The notes under the pieces are model-generated. The model made no database searches. It was not told the origin of the DNA and was given only the letters and a program-made list of their open reading frames with translations. Position numbers and translations under genes: made by a program. A stretch of DNA of 64,000 bases, taken from assembly GCA_964017235.1 (NCBI GenBank), contig OZ024931.1, positions 22,730,189-22,794,188 on the forward strand, in the 5' to 3' direction. Every line of letters begins with the position of its first letter. The stretch's first letter is position 1. Source of the stretch: Sabellastarte sp. h YS-2021 (Eukaryota; Annelida; Polychaeta; Sabellida; Sabellidae). Shown one piece after another: positions 35,290-46,734 of this stretch.

Positions 35290-36170
35290 CAAACGGACTT
35301 TAAAAGTGCATATATCTCCCTTATTATTGGTCCTTGAGGTTTGCAATGTGAAACCAACCTACAGGAAATCATAGGCTGGGAATCTTCTGATGTGGTCAGA
35401 TTTAACCTTGGAAACCTCCTTCAAGGTCAAACGAGGATACCCAAACTTAAAAGAGCTTATAACTCGCTTATTATTGGTCCTAGAGGTTTGCAATATGAAA
35501 GCAACGTATAGGAAATCATGGGCTGGAAATCTTGTGATGTGGTCAGATTTGACCTTGGGCCCCCTCCAAGGTCAAACAAAGACAGCCAAACTTAAAAGTG
35601 CTTATAACTTGCTTATTATTGGTCCTAGAGGTTTGCAATGTGAAAGCCACCTATAGGAAATCATGGGCTGGGAATCTTCTGATGTTGTCAGATTTGACCT
35701 TTGACCCCTCCTTCAAGGTCAAACAAGGACAGCCAAACTTAAAATTGCTTATAACTTGCTTATTATTGGTCCGAGAGGTTTGCAATGTTAAACCAACTTA
35801 TAGGAAATCATGGGCTGGGAATGTTCTGATGTGGTCAGATTTGTCCTTGGACCCCTCCTTCAAGGTCAAACGAGGACACCCAAACTTAAAAGTGCTTATA
35901 ACTCGCTTATTATTGGTCCTAGAGGTTTGCAGTGTTAAACCAACTTATAGGAAATCATGGGCTGGGAATCTTCTGATGTTGTCAGATTTGACCTTTGGCC
36001 CCTCCTTCAAGGTCAAACGAGGACACCCAAACTTAAAAGTGCTTATACCTCGCTTATTATTGGTCCTAGAGGTTTGCAATGTGAAACCAACTTGTAGGAT
36101 ATCATGGGCTGGGAATCTTCTGATGTCAGATTTGACCTTGGGCCCCTCCTTCAAGGTCAAAGATTGTTCA
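35290..36170 (+). repeat. 147-bp tandem array inside E2
   Basis: Six units have TTATTATTGGTCCTAGAGG, TTTGCAATGTGAAACCAAC, ATCATGGGCTGGGAATCTTC, TTGACCTTGG or TTGACCTTTG and CTTCAAGGTCAAACGAGG. Near-identical units suggest recent array growth. A 208-codon frame (35598-36224) results from the 49-codon period and is not a gene. Confidence 0.9.
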
Positions 36171-36534
36171 CTGGCTTTGGGGAGTTGTCTTTCCAGTGGA
36201 TACAGATTTGCATCGGTTCTCTGATGCGTAGGTCTAGGTCATCATGAAAACTGTAACACATTGAGTGATTTCAGGCAAACGTTAGCCTCACTGGAGGATA
36301 ATAAGGACTACTCCTTTAGTTCCTGTGAATATTTAAGTGGCCTGGTACGGGTGCTTATTTGTTTTCACATAAGTTCGCCTGATCACCGCCGCTACCGGAT
36401 TATGGTCTCCCTGAAAGAACTTCTTGGCCTTTCAAATTTTTCTTTATTTCCTTTCTTTCTTTAAAACTATAGGGGCGGGAAGAATTATGTCCACCCCCCT
36501 GGGGGGTGGATATATTATTTTTGCTTTTTTCGCC

Positions 36535-36590
36535 GTCCGATGTCCGATGTCCGATGTCCGATGTCCGATGTCCGGCGTCCGGCGTCCGAT
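36535..36590 (+). repeat. Heptamer minisatellite GTCCGAT/GTCCGGC x8
   Basis: Eight consecutive 7-bp units: four GTCCGAT, two GTCCGGC, one GTCCGAT, one GTCCGGC. It lies 25 bp after the D hairpin. Confidence 0.95.
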
Positions 36591-36939
36591 GTCCGGCGTC
36601 ACGCATGGTTTCCGCTCATTTAAAGGAAAAGTATTAGAGCTATTGTCACCAAATTTGGTATGCAGGCTTATTGGGTCAGTAGCTTGCTTGGGATTGCTTT
36701 TGGCTGTTGTACCTCTTTTGCTTACTGAGTAATACTTAAGTACAGCTATTTTCAGTACCCATTGGTTTCCGTGCATTTAAGCCAAAATAATTAAAGATAT
36801 TTTACTACAATTTTGAATACAAGATTGTTATGTCCATAGCTCGCTTGGTATTGCATTTGGGACTGATAGCTTTGTCAGTACATGAGTAATAGCCATTTAG
36901 GTACTTCATTGTGTATTTTCAGTACTACTTTTGAGTAAT

Positions 36940-39900
36940 TTGCTTCTATCTCCTTAACCGTGCGAGATAGAGCGATTTCGGCAAAATTTTCGACCCGCAG
37001 GGTATCTGAGGAGTGTACTCTTTGCAATTTTCAAAAAATTTTCCCCTCCCCAAAAATGGCGGCCATTTTGAATTTTCGAATTTTTGCCAAAAATGGCAAA
37101 ACACAAATTTGCTTCTATCTCCTTAACCGTGCGAGATAGAGCGATTTCGTCGAAATTTTCGACCCACAGGGTATCTAAGGAATGTAATATTTGCAATTTT
37201 CCCAAAATTTTCCCCTCCCCAAAAATGGCGGCCATTTTGAATTTTCGAATTTTTGCCAAAAATGGCAAAACACAAATTTGCTTCTATCTCCTTAACCGTG
37301 CGAGATAGAGCGATTTCGTCGAAATTTTCGACCCACAGGGTATCTAAGGAATGTAATATTTGCAATTTTCAAAAAAATTTCCCCTCCCCAAAAATGGCGG
37401 CCATTTTGAATTTTCGAATTTTTGCCAAAAATGGCAAAACACAAATTTGCTTCTATCTCCTTAACCGTGCGAGATAGAGCGATTTCGGCAAAATTTTCGA
37501 CCCACAGGGGATCTAAGGAATGCAATCTTTGCAATTTTCCAAAAATTTTGCCCTCCCCAAAAATGGCGGCCATTTTGAATTTTCGAATTTTTGCCAAAAA
37601 TGGCAAAACACTAATTTGCTTCTATCTCCTTAACCGTGCGAGATAGAGCGATTTCGGCAAAATTTTCGACACACAGGGTATCTAAGCAATGCAATCTTTG
37701 CAATTTTCAAAATATTTTCCCCTCCCCAAAAATGGCGGCCATTTTGAATTTTTGCCAAAAATGGCAAAACACAAATTTGCTTCTATCTCCTTAACCGTGC
37801 GAGATAGAGCGATTTCGTCGAAATTTTCGACCCACAGGGTATCTAAAGAATGTAATATTTGCAATTTTCAAAAAATTTTCCCCTCCCCAAAAATGGCGGC
37901 CATTTTGAATTTTCGAATTTTTGCCAAAAATGGCAAAACACAAATTTGCTTCTATCTCCTTAACCGTGCGAGATAGAGCGATTTCGTCGAAATTTTCGAC
38001 CCACAGGGTATCTAAGGAATGCAATCTTTGCAATTTTCCAAAAATTTTCCCCTCCCCAAAAATGGCGGCCATTTTGAATTTTCGAATTTTTGCCAAAAAT
38101 GGCAAAACACAAATTTGCTTCTATCTCCTTAACCGTGCGAGATAGAGCGATTTCGTCGAAATTTTCGACCCACAGGGTATCTAAGGAATGTAATATTTGC
38201 AATTTTCAAAAAAATTTCCCCTCCCCAAAAATGGCGGCCATTTTGAATTTTCGAATTTTTGCCAAAAATGGCAAAACACAAATTTGCTTCTATCTCCTTA
38301 ACCGTGCGAGATAGAGCGATTTCGGCAAAATTTTCGACCCACAGGGGATCTAAGGAATGCAATCTTTGCAATTTTCCAAAAATTTTCCCCTCCCCAAAAA
38401 TGGCGGCCATTTTGAATTTTCGAATTTTTGCCAAAAATGGCAAAACACAAATTTGCTTCTATCTCCTTAACCGTGCGAGATAGAGCGATTTCGGCAAAAT
38501 TTTAGACGCACAGGGTATCTAAGCAATGCAATCTTTGCAATTTTCAAAATATTTTCCCCTCCCCAAAAATGGCGGCCATTTTGAATTTTCGAATTTTTGC
38601 CAAAAATGGCAAAACACAAATTTGCTTCTATCTCCTTAACCGTGCGAGATAGAGCGATTTCGTCGAAATTTTCGACCCACAGGGTATTTAAGGAATGCAA
38701 TCTTTGCAATTTTCAAAAAATTTTCCCCTCCCCAAAAATGGCGGCCATTTTGAATTTTCGAATTTTTGCCAAAAATGGCAAAACACAAATTTGCTTCTAT
38801 CTCCTTAACCGTGCGAGATAGAGCGATTTCGTCGAAATTTTCGACCCACAGGGTATCTAAGGAATGCAATCTTTGCAATTTTCCAAAAATTTTCCCCTCC
38901 CCAAAAATGGCGGCCATTTTGAATTTTCGAATTTTTGCCAAAAATGGCAAAACACAAATTTGCTTCTATCTCCTTAACCGTGCGAGATAGAGCGATTTCA
39001 TCGAAATTTACGACCCACAGGGTATCTAAGGAATGTAATATTTGCAATTTTCAAAAAAATTTCCCCTCCCCAAAAATGGCGGCCATTTTGAATTTTCGAA
39101 TTTTTGCCAAAAATGGCAAAACACAAATTTGCTTCTATCTCCTTAACCTTGCGAGATAGAGCGATTTCGGCAAAATTTTCGACACACAGGGTATCTAACC
39201 AATGCAATCTTTGCAATTTTCAAAATATTTTCCCCTCCCCAAAAATGGCGGCCATTTTGAATTTTTGAATTTTTGCCAAAAATGGCAAAACACAAATTTG
39301 CTTCTATCTCCTTAACCGTGCGAGATAGAGCGATTTCGTCGAAATTTTCGACCCACAGGGTATCTAAGGAATGTAATATTTGCAATTTTCAAAAAATTTT
39401 CCCCTCCCCAAAAATGGCGGCCATTTTGAATTTTCAAATTTTTGCCAAAAATGGCAAAACACAAATTTGCTTCTATCTCCTTAACCGTGCGAGATAGAGC
39501 GATTTCGTCGAAATTTTCGACCCACAGGGTATCTAAGGAATGCAATCTTTGCAATTTTCCAAAAATTTTCCCCTCCCCAAAAATGGCGGCCATTTTGAAT
39601 TTTCGAATTTTTGCCAAAAATGGCAAAACACAAATTTGCTTCTATCTCCTTAACCGTGCGAGATAGAGCGATTTCGTCGAAATTTTCGACCCACAGGGTA
39701 TCTAAGGAATGTAATATTTGCAATTTTCAAAAAAATTTCCCCTCCCCAAAAATGGCGGCCATTTTGAATTTTCGAATTTTTGCCAAAAATGGCAAAACAC
39801 AAATTTGCTTCTATCTCCTTAACCGTGCGAGATAGAGCGATTTCGTCGAAATTTTCGACCCACAGGGTATCTAAGGAATGTAATATTTGCAATTTTCCAA

Positions 39901-42345
39901 AAATTTTCCCCTCCCCAAAAATGGCGGCCATTTTGAATTTTCGAATTTTTGCCAAAAATGGCAAAACACAAATTTGCTTCTATCTCCTTAACCGTGCGAG
40001 ATAGAGCGATTTCGTCGAAATTTTCGACCCACAGGGTATCTAAGGAATGTAATATTTGCAATTTTCAAAAAAATTTCCCCTCCCCAAAAATGGCGGCCAT
40101 TTTGAATTTTCGAATTTCCTTAACCGTGCGAGATAGAGCGATTTCGGCAAAATTTTCGACCCACAGGGGATCTAAGGAATGCAATCTTTGCAATTTTCCA
40201 AAAATTTTCCCCTCCCCAAAAATGGCCGCCATTTTGAATTTTCGAATTTTTGCCAAAAATGGCAAAACACTAATTTGCTTCTATCTCCTTAACCGTGCGA
40301 GATAGAGCGATTTCGGCAAAATTTTCGACACACAGGGTATCTAAGCAATGCAATCTTTGCAATTTTCAAAATATTTTCCCCTCCCCAAAAATGGCGGCCA
40401 TTTTGAATTTTCGAATTTTTGCCAAAAATGGCAAAACACAAATTTGCTTCTATCTCCTTAACCGTGCGAGATAGAGCGATTTCGTCGAAATTTTCGACCC
40501 ACAGGGTATCTAAGGAATGTAATCTTTGCAATTTTCAAAAAATTTTCCCCTCCCCAAAAATGGCGGCCATTTTGAATTTTCGAATTTTTGCCAAAAATTG
40601 CAAAACACAAATTTGCTTCTATCTCCTTAACCGTGCGAGATAGAGCGATTTCGTCGAAATTTTCGACCCACAGGGTATCTAAGGAATGCAATCTTTGCAA
40701 TTTTCCAAAAATTTTCCCCTCCCCAAAAATGGCGGCCATTTTGAATTTTCGAATTTTTGCCAAAAATGGCAAAACACAAATTTGCTTCTATCTCCTTAAC
40801 CGTGCGAGATAGAGCGATTTCATCGAAATTTTCGACCCACAGGGTATCTAAGGAATGTAATATTTGCAATTTTCAAAAAATTTTCCCCTCCCCAAAAATG
40901 GCGGCCATTTTGAATTTTCGAATTTTTGCCAAAAATGGCAAAACACAAATTTGCTTCTATCTCCTTAACCGTGCGAGATAGAGCGATTTCGGCAAAATTT
41001 TCGACCCACAGGGGATCTAAGGAATGCAATCTTTGCAATTTTCCAAAAATTTTCCCCTCCCCAAAAATGGCCGCCATTTTGAATTTTCGAATTTTTGCCA
41101 AAAATGGCAAAACACTAATTTGCTTCTATCTCCTTAACCGTGCGAGATAGAGCGATTTCGGCAAAATTTTCGACACACAGGGTATCTAAGCAATGCAATC
41201 TTTGCAATTTTCAAAATATTTTCCCCTCCCCAAAAATGGCGGCCATTTTGAATTTTCGAATTTTTGCCAAAAATGGCAAAACACAAATTTGCTTCTATCT
41301 CCTTAACCGTGCGAGATAGAGCGATTTCGTCGAAATTTTCGACCCACAGGGTATCTAAGGAATGTAATCTTTGCAATTTTCAAAAAATTTTCCCCTCCCC
41401 AAAAATGGCGGCCATTTTGAATTTTCGAATTTTTGCCAAAAATTGCAAAACACAAATTTGCTTCTATCTCCTTAACCGTGCGAGATAGAGCGATTTCGTC
41501 GAAATTTTCGACCCACAGGGTATCTAAGGAATGCAATCTTTGCAATTTTCCAAAAATTTTCCCCTCCCCAAAAATGGCGGCCATTTTGAATTTTCGAATT
41601 TTTGCCAAAAATGGCAAAACACAAATTTGCTTCTATCTCCTTAACCGTGCGAGATAGAGCGATTTCATCGAAATTTTCGACCCACAGGGTATCTAAGGAA
41701 TGTAATATTTGCAATTTTCAAAAAATTTTCCCCTCCCCAAAAATGGCGGCCATTTTGAATTTTCGAATTTTTGCCAAAAATGGCAAAACACAAATTTGCT
41801 TCTATCTCCTTAACCGTGCGAGATAGAGCGATTTCGTCGAAATTTTCGACCCACAGGGTATCTAAGGAATGTAATATTTGCAATTTTCCAAAAATTTTCC
41901 CCTCCCCAAAAATGGCGGCCATTTTGAATTTTCAAATTTTTGCCAAAAATGGCAAAACACAAATTTGCTTCTATCTCCTTAACCATGCGAGATAGAGCGA
42001 TTTCGTCGAAATTTTCAACCCACAGGGTATCTAAGGAATGTAATCTTTGCAATTTTCAAAAAATTTTCCCCTCCCCAAAAATGGCAGCCATTTTGAATTT
42101 TCGAATTTTTGCCCAAAATGGAAAAACACAAACTGGCCTTAACCGTGCAAAATAGAGTTATTTTGTTGAAATTTTCGACCCATAGGGTATCTAAGAAATG
42201 TACTCTTGGCAATTTTCAAAAAAATTTCCTTTTCCCAATAATGGCGGCCATTTTGAATTTTCAAATTTTTGCCAAAAATAGAAAAACAGGAATTGGCTTC
42301 TATCTTCTTAACCGTGCAAGATAGAGTGATTTCGTCAAAATTTTC
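36940..42345 (+). repeat. 169-bp tandem array of element D, about 31 units
   Basis: The unit holds CTTCTATCTCCTTAACCGTG, CGAGATAGAGCGATTTCG, GACCCACAGGGTATCTAAGG, TTTTCCCCTCCCCAAAAATG and GGCGGCCATTTTGAATTTTC. Most units differ by a few bases. The last two units (from about 42100) are much more diverged, as expected at an array edge. Variants recur every five units: 40289-41133 and 41134-41978 are near-identical 845-bp (5 x 169) blocks. One unit near 37750 lacks 8 bp and one near 40117 is shortened. Confidence 0.95.
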
Positions 42346-42569
42346 AACCCAACCAATGCAAAAAGGCATGAAGCTGAAATAAATTACATCTACACTATCA
42401 AATATTTAAGCATCATTGATATATTTTACAAATGAAACAGGGTCTTGTAAGACTACTGTACAATTTGGGCAAAAGGTTCATGGGTGGACATTACACATGA
42501 TAATGTGTGTTCTTCTATGCTATCCTGTTTCTATTCGCATCTACTATCAACAGGGCGGCCTATTTCTAG

Positions 42570-43927
42570 TTTTTGGGATACTTTGCGGAGACCTTAAGCT
42601 TTACTTAAGGTAACCTTAAGCATTTTTCAAAAACACTAGGCTGTGCTATAAAATTTATCGGGTACATTCTAGACCTAAATCCACAGGTCGGAAAGAATTT
42701 TCTGATCAATTGGACCATAGATGCTTGAATAGGAGGCGTTTTACTTTTGTAAATTTTTTAAAAATGGGTACTTGGTCTGTATCTCAAAAACGGTCAGGAT
42801 TTTGGCGTTTCTTCGGAATAACTTAGTCAGCTACTTTTTGATAATTTTCCACATGCTGAAATTTTAGCCCTGTATCTGCAATCTTAAGGTCACCTTGATG
42901 TCAAAAAAGGGGGGTTTTAGCCCTCCAGTTCACTTAGTTTTTCACTTTTTTCAACCAAACTTGTCATATATATTAAGATTTACCAAAAGATTATTCTGAG
43001 TTTATGGTGACGTTAAACTGTTAATATAATTGGAGCTATGCCCCCCATAAGTCATAAAATTGGAATAAAGCCATCTGGCCCCTTTTTTCCATATCTAACG
43101 TATATTTATATTAAAGTAGATCAAAAGAAGACTGTTACTACCTTATGATTTAAATATTAATGATGTTTATGGCCATCTTAAACTTAAAATGTAGGGCTTT
43201 TCAGCCCTTAGCTCAGTTAATGTTTAAATTTTTAAAATAAAAATTGGCACATTTATAAAGGTTGGCAGAAGGGACATTCTCATTTTATGGTCATCTTAAA
43301 TTTGCAATATGCATGAAGCTATGGTCACCTTACAGTGAAAAAAGGAAGTTTTCAGCCTCCAGCTATCTTATTTTTCAACTGACCTCAGCTACAACTTTAT
43401 GCACTAAAAATTATTACAAAAGGGACATTCTTATTTTATGGTCACCGTAAAGTCACAATATGAATGAAGTTATAGCCAACTCCACCTTGTAGTGAAATTA
43501 TGGAGTTTTTAATCTCCAGCTATCATGTTCAGCTGACCTCAGTTAAATTTTGCAAACTGATTAAAGATGGCAATAGGCACATTCTTATTTTCTTTCCACC
43601 TTGGACTTCCAATACAAGTACAGTCATGGCCATCTTGAAGTAAAAATAGGGTTTTTAGCTCCCAACTGACTTACTGTTCAATGACATCGGATCAACTTAA
43701 CACATTGATTAAGCTCAAGGAAGATTTTTAATGACATCTTCAAAGAAAAAAATGAGGTATTTAGCATGCAGTGATGTAGTTACTAATATATTGCAGCTGA
43801 TCAGTGTTCAAATAATATAAATTCCCAACTTTAGGCACATTAAAAAAATACCACATTCTTCTGATTCCATTCTTGTGGAATTGTGTGGATATGACTTTTC
43901 CTGTTTCAGAAAAAAGGCTGTAATTAA
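42570..43927 (+). repeat. A2 body with TATGGTGACCTTAAA units
   Basis: This is the A2 interior, matching 23238-24605 and 56443-57530. It contains repeated TTTATGGTCACCTTAAAGTC, AAGTTATGGCCACCTT and TTCAGCCTCCAGCTAT phrases of degenerate 110-150 bp spacing. There is no gene. Confidence 0.8.
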
Positions 43928-45459
43928 TTAAGCGTCCCTGAAAGGGCGCTTATTTGTTTTCGCCTCAGTTTCCTCACCGCCGCCGCCGCCGCATTATGGT
44001 TTCCCTTGAATATCTCCCTTATTATTAGAAGGTTTCAAACCATATTTGGCAGTTATATACCTTAGGTGTGGGAAAATTTTTCTGCATGCTTAAATTTGAC
44101 CTTTGACCTTTACGAAGGTCACATGATCAAAAACTATTTTTTGAAGTACACCCCCCTGTCATCACAGTTCAGGAAAAACTACTTGCTACAGAGCCTTATA
44201 ATTTGACACACCTGTTCATACTATCGAAAACGCGAGCTGATTAGATTTTGGGAGCAATCCCTTGAAAAATGTCTCATTTATGAGTGATTTTCTGACACCT
44301 TCCAATCTGAAAGCCTTAAATTTAGGCCAACCCCCTATTATCTTCTTAAGTATTGCATTTAGAGCTATAAAATGTACTGGGAGGTAATAGGAAACCATAT
44401 GTGGAGATTCTAAATAGCCGGTCAGTTTTACCCCACGCCCCCCCCCCCCCTTATGGGTCAAACTGGGGTCATAAAATAGGTGATTTTGAGTTTTTGCCTT
44501 ATATCTCCTTTATTGTTGCTTTTATAGCTTCAGAATGTATTAAGAGGTATTGGGAAAGCATATATGGAGAGTCTAAATAGCCGGTCAGTTTTAGCCCCCG
44601 ATCCCCCTTATGGGTCAAACTGGGGTCATAAAATAGCCGATTTTGAGATTTTGCCTTTATCACCTTTATTGTTGCTTAAATAGCTTCAGAATATATTAAG
44701 AGGTATTGGGAAAGCATATGTGGAGAATCTAAATAGCCGGTCAGTTTTACCCCCCGTCCCCCCCTTATGGGCCAAACTGGGGTCATAAATAGCTGCTTTG
44801 GAGTTTTTGCCTTATATCTCCTTTATTGTTGCTTTTATAGCTTCAGAATGTATTAAGAGGTATTGGGAAAGCATATGTGGAGAATCTAAATAGCCAGTCA
44901 GTTTTATCCCCCAACCCCCCCTTATGGGTCAAACTGGGGTCATAAAATAGTTGCTTTGGAGTTTTGCCTTATATCTCCTTTATTGTTGCTTTTATACCTT
45001 CAAAATGTATTAAGAGGTATTGGGAAAGCATATGTGGAGAGTCTAAATAGCCGGTCAGTTTTACCCCCCGCCCCCCCCCCCCCTATGGGTCAAACTGGGG
45101 TCATAAAATAGCTGATTTTGAGTTTTTGCCTTATATCTCCTTTATTGTTGCTTTAATAGCTTCAGAATGTATTAAGAGGTATTGAGAAAGAATATGTGGA
45201 GAGTCTAAATAGCCGGTCAGTTTTACCCCCCGACCCCCCCCTTATGGGCCAAACTGGGGTCATAAATAGCTGCTTTGGAGTTTTTGCCTTATATCTATTT
45301 TATCGTTGCTTTTATAGCTTCATAATGTATTAAGAAGTATTGGGAAAGCATACGGTGCAGCTTTGTGCATTCTTAGCTTTACAGCATGCTTATTAAAACC
45401 ACAAAGCATTTAAAACTTTAAGGGACGCTTCGCTTTTGTTAGCAAAAGCATTCCTCTAT
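43928..45459 (+). mobile_element. Element A1 copy 2 (rolling-circle-like), 1.53 kb
   Basis: The start is TTAAGCGTCCCTGAAAGGGC (hairpin with one mismatch). A (CCG)n-like leader GCCGCCGCCGCCGC follows. The 3' side has AGGGACGCTT (inverse of the 5' arm), the hairpin GCTTTTG-TTAG-CAAAAGC and CCTCTAT, then TTCAGC. The uninterrupted target TAATTAA/TTCAGCTTTTG is present in A2 copy 1 at 24600-24615. The internal array has about six units of roughly 150 bp with AGCCGGTCAGTTTTACCCCC and TTATGGGTCAAACTGGGG. Confidence 0.9.
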
Positions 45460-45587
45460 TTCAGCTTTTGTTTAGTAGCAGGAGTTGTTGATCTAGCTAC
45501 TTATTCACATACACTATGTAAATTGGACAAATGTATAGACTTGACTTCTTTCAGAAGATAAGATGACTGAAAAAAACAACTCTTTCT

Positions 45588-45715
45588 CATAAACAGTTTT
45601 TAACCCTAGCGAACTATATGTACTGGTTTCCTCTGCCCTTCCAACTACTCGTCGTGATATGACCTGTACAGTGTTGAAAGCGACGTAAAACCACAAATAA
45701 ACATAAACAGTTTTT
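45588..45715 (+). mobile_element. 5'-truncated SINE with 14-bp target duplication
   Basis: A 100-bp body (45602-45701) contains ACTACTCGTCGTGATATGACC and GTTGAAAGCGACGTAAAACC, and ends CACAAATAAA. It is flanked by perfect direct repeats CATAAACAGTTTTT at 45588-45601 and 45702-45715. The corresponding site in A2 copy 1 (about 24731) has no insert. The 3' text resembles tails of bivalve SINEs. The promoter-bearing 5' part is missing. Confidence 0.85.
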
Positions 45716-46385
45716 CTTGTACAGTATTTTATGTATCTCCAGCTAATTGAAAATGAATAAGTTCTCTTTTTTTCCTCCTCCAACTCTGTATTTGCTTTTG
45801 TGTGATATCTAGCTGGAGGCAGATTCATGGCAAGTCCCACTCTCTCACTGATTGGACATTGATGCCCCACTGTGCTTTGTTTGTTAACATCTATGTCTTG
45901 CATAATGTATGCACACTGAGTGAAAAGGTTGATAAGGGATATCAAGATTTGTTAATTTCTTTTCATCAAGGGATATGCTTACAGTAAATCTTTTTGGGAG
46001 TAAACAATTCAAAAAAGGACATTTATCTTTAGGTTCATTGAAGTAGAGCCTTGTGGAAAGAATGCCTTGTCTGTTTTGAGAGAATGGAAAAAGCCTTACT
46101 AATATGTAAACACTTTGGGTTTTCATGATATTCAGCTATAGATACAAAACACAGTAAAGCTTACCTTCTCCTTACAGTCTCATGCCACATCCACTACAGC
46201 TTTATTAACTCAAGTCACCACCCGGGCTGCTTGTTTTTGTTAGCAAAAACCTTTTTCTAGTTCAAATTTTTTTTTAAATTTTTGGTCTCCATCTTGAAAA
46301 ATGCTCTTTATCTTCAAAACCATATTAGTTGTTCTTTTCTGATGGATACATCTTGCACCTGGCCACAGATGCGTCCTTAGTCTAG

Positions 46386-46730
46386 TTCTTTTATCATTAT
46401 TATTAATTACTAGTTGCAACTGTTGTTTTAATAAAACTAAACTAGGGATTAGTGGTGCAGTTTTGACAGTCCTGATATAAAATAGAAGAATTGGTGCCCG
46501 AACAGCTTTACCTTGGTCTACAAAGTATAGAATATTGAATCATTAATATGCATCACCTTCCTCCATCCAGTCGTGTATGGATTATTATGTGATATATAAA
46601 GTGTATCAAAAGCAAATGTAAAGATTGCAACATTGCAGGTTTAATGTTAAGTACTTCATAAGCTTATCAAAAACTTGCCAACATTGTTTGGGTGTTGTTG
46701 TAGGCTAAGATTTTCTATCTGTATTTCTAG
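46386..46730. other. Probable intron or 5' flank of the zinc-finger gene
   Basis: Non-repetitive sequence between the E2 terminus and the coding exon. It ends in a pyrimidine-rich tract and TTCTAG at 46730, a plausible splice acceptor (ATCTGTATTTCTAG). No TATA-type promoter could be argued for. Confidence 0.45.
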
Positions 46731-46734
46731 AAAA

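Larger units (their letters stand above)
36485..42569 (+). mobile_element. Element D (rolling-circle-like), 6.1 kb, dominated by a 169-bp satellite
   Basis: The start is TTATGTCCACCCCCC. The hairpin TCCACCCCCC-T-GGGGGGTGGA (36490-36510) has a perfect 10-bp stem with a single-base loop. Next come a heptamer minisatellite, about 350 bp of unique sequence, and the 169-bp array. The end is GGCGGCCTATTTCTAG at 42569, then TTTTT. Cutting it out restores the A2 leader to the exact length seen in copy 1 (GGGAARAATTTTTGGGATAC), with no target duplication. It has no transposase frame. Confidence 0.85.
36333..46260 (+). mobile_element. Element A2 copy 2 (rolling-circle-like), hosting D, A1 and a SINE
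   Basis: The start is TTAAGTGGCCTGGTACGGG with the A2 leader GATTATGGTCTCCC. The leader is cut at 36484 (GCGGGAAGAA) and resumes at 42570 (TTTTTGGGATACTTTGCGG). Together these match copies 1 and 3. The A2 body runs to 43927, is cut by A1, then resumes TTCAGCTTTTGTTTAGTAGC as in copy 1 at 24606. The end is TTTTTGTTAGCAAAAACC...CTAG at 46260, then TTCAAAT. Confidence 0.85.
34931..46385 (+). mobile_element. E-family element (E2) hosting a three-level nest
   Basis: The start is ATTGTATCCACCTGAGGC and TACTTTGGTTTAGTGTTCG as in E1. The array of 147-bp units (35290-36170) is followed by one GGCAAACGTTAGCC unit that breaks at 36332. The unit resumes at 46261 (TTCAAATT...TTTTTGGTCTCCATCTTG), as in the E1 unit TTTTGGCCGCCATCTTCAA. 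The 3' end is GTCCTTAGTCTAG at 46385, then TTCTT. The intervening 9.9 kb is A2 copy 2 with its own inserts. Confidence 0.6.

Noticed and set aside
35598-36224. 208-codon frame with 49-residue repeats (also a 170-codon minus-strand frame at 17522-18034)
   Set aside because: The array period is 147 bp, a multiple of three, so any open frame persists from unit to unit. Open frames on opposite strands of sister arrays argue for chance, not for a repeat protein.
36954-42369. Dozens of 74-, 80- and 104-codon frames on both strands of the 169-bp array
   Set aside because: They repeat at exactly 169-bp steps, occur on both strands and follow from a unit poor in stops. There is no start context, no domain and no variation pattern of coding sequence.
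43928-45459. Target duplication for A1 copy 2 (TTAA-type)
   Set aside because: The empty site reads TAATTAATTCAGC, so the apparent overlap is one or two bases of T/A that can be assigned to either side. There is no real duplication.
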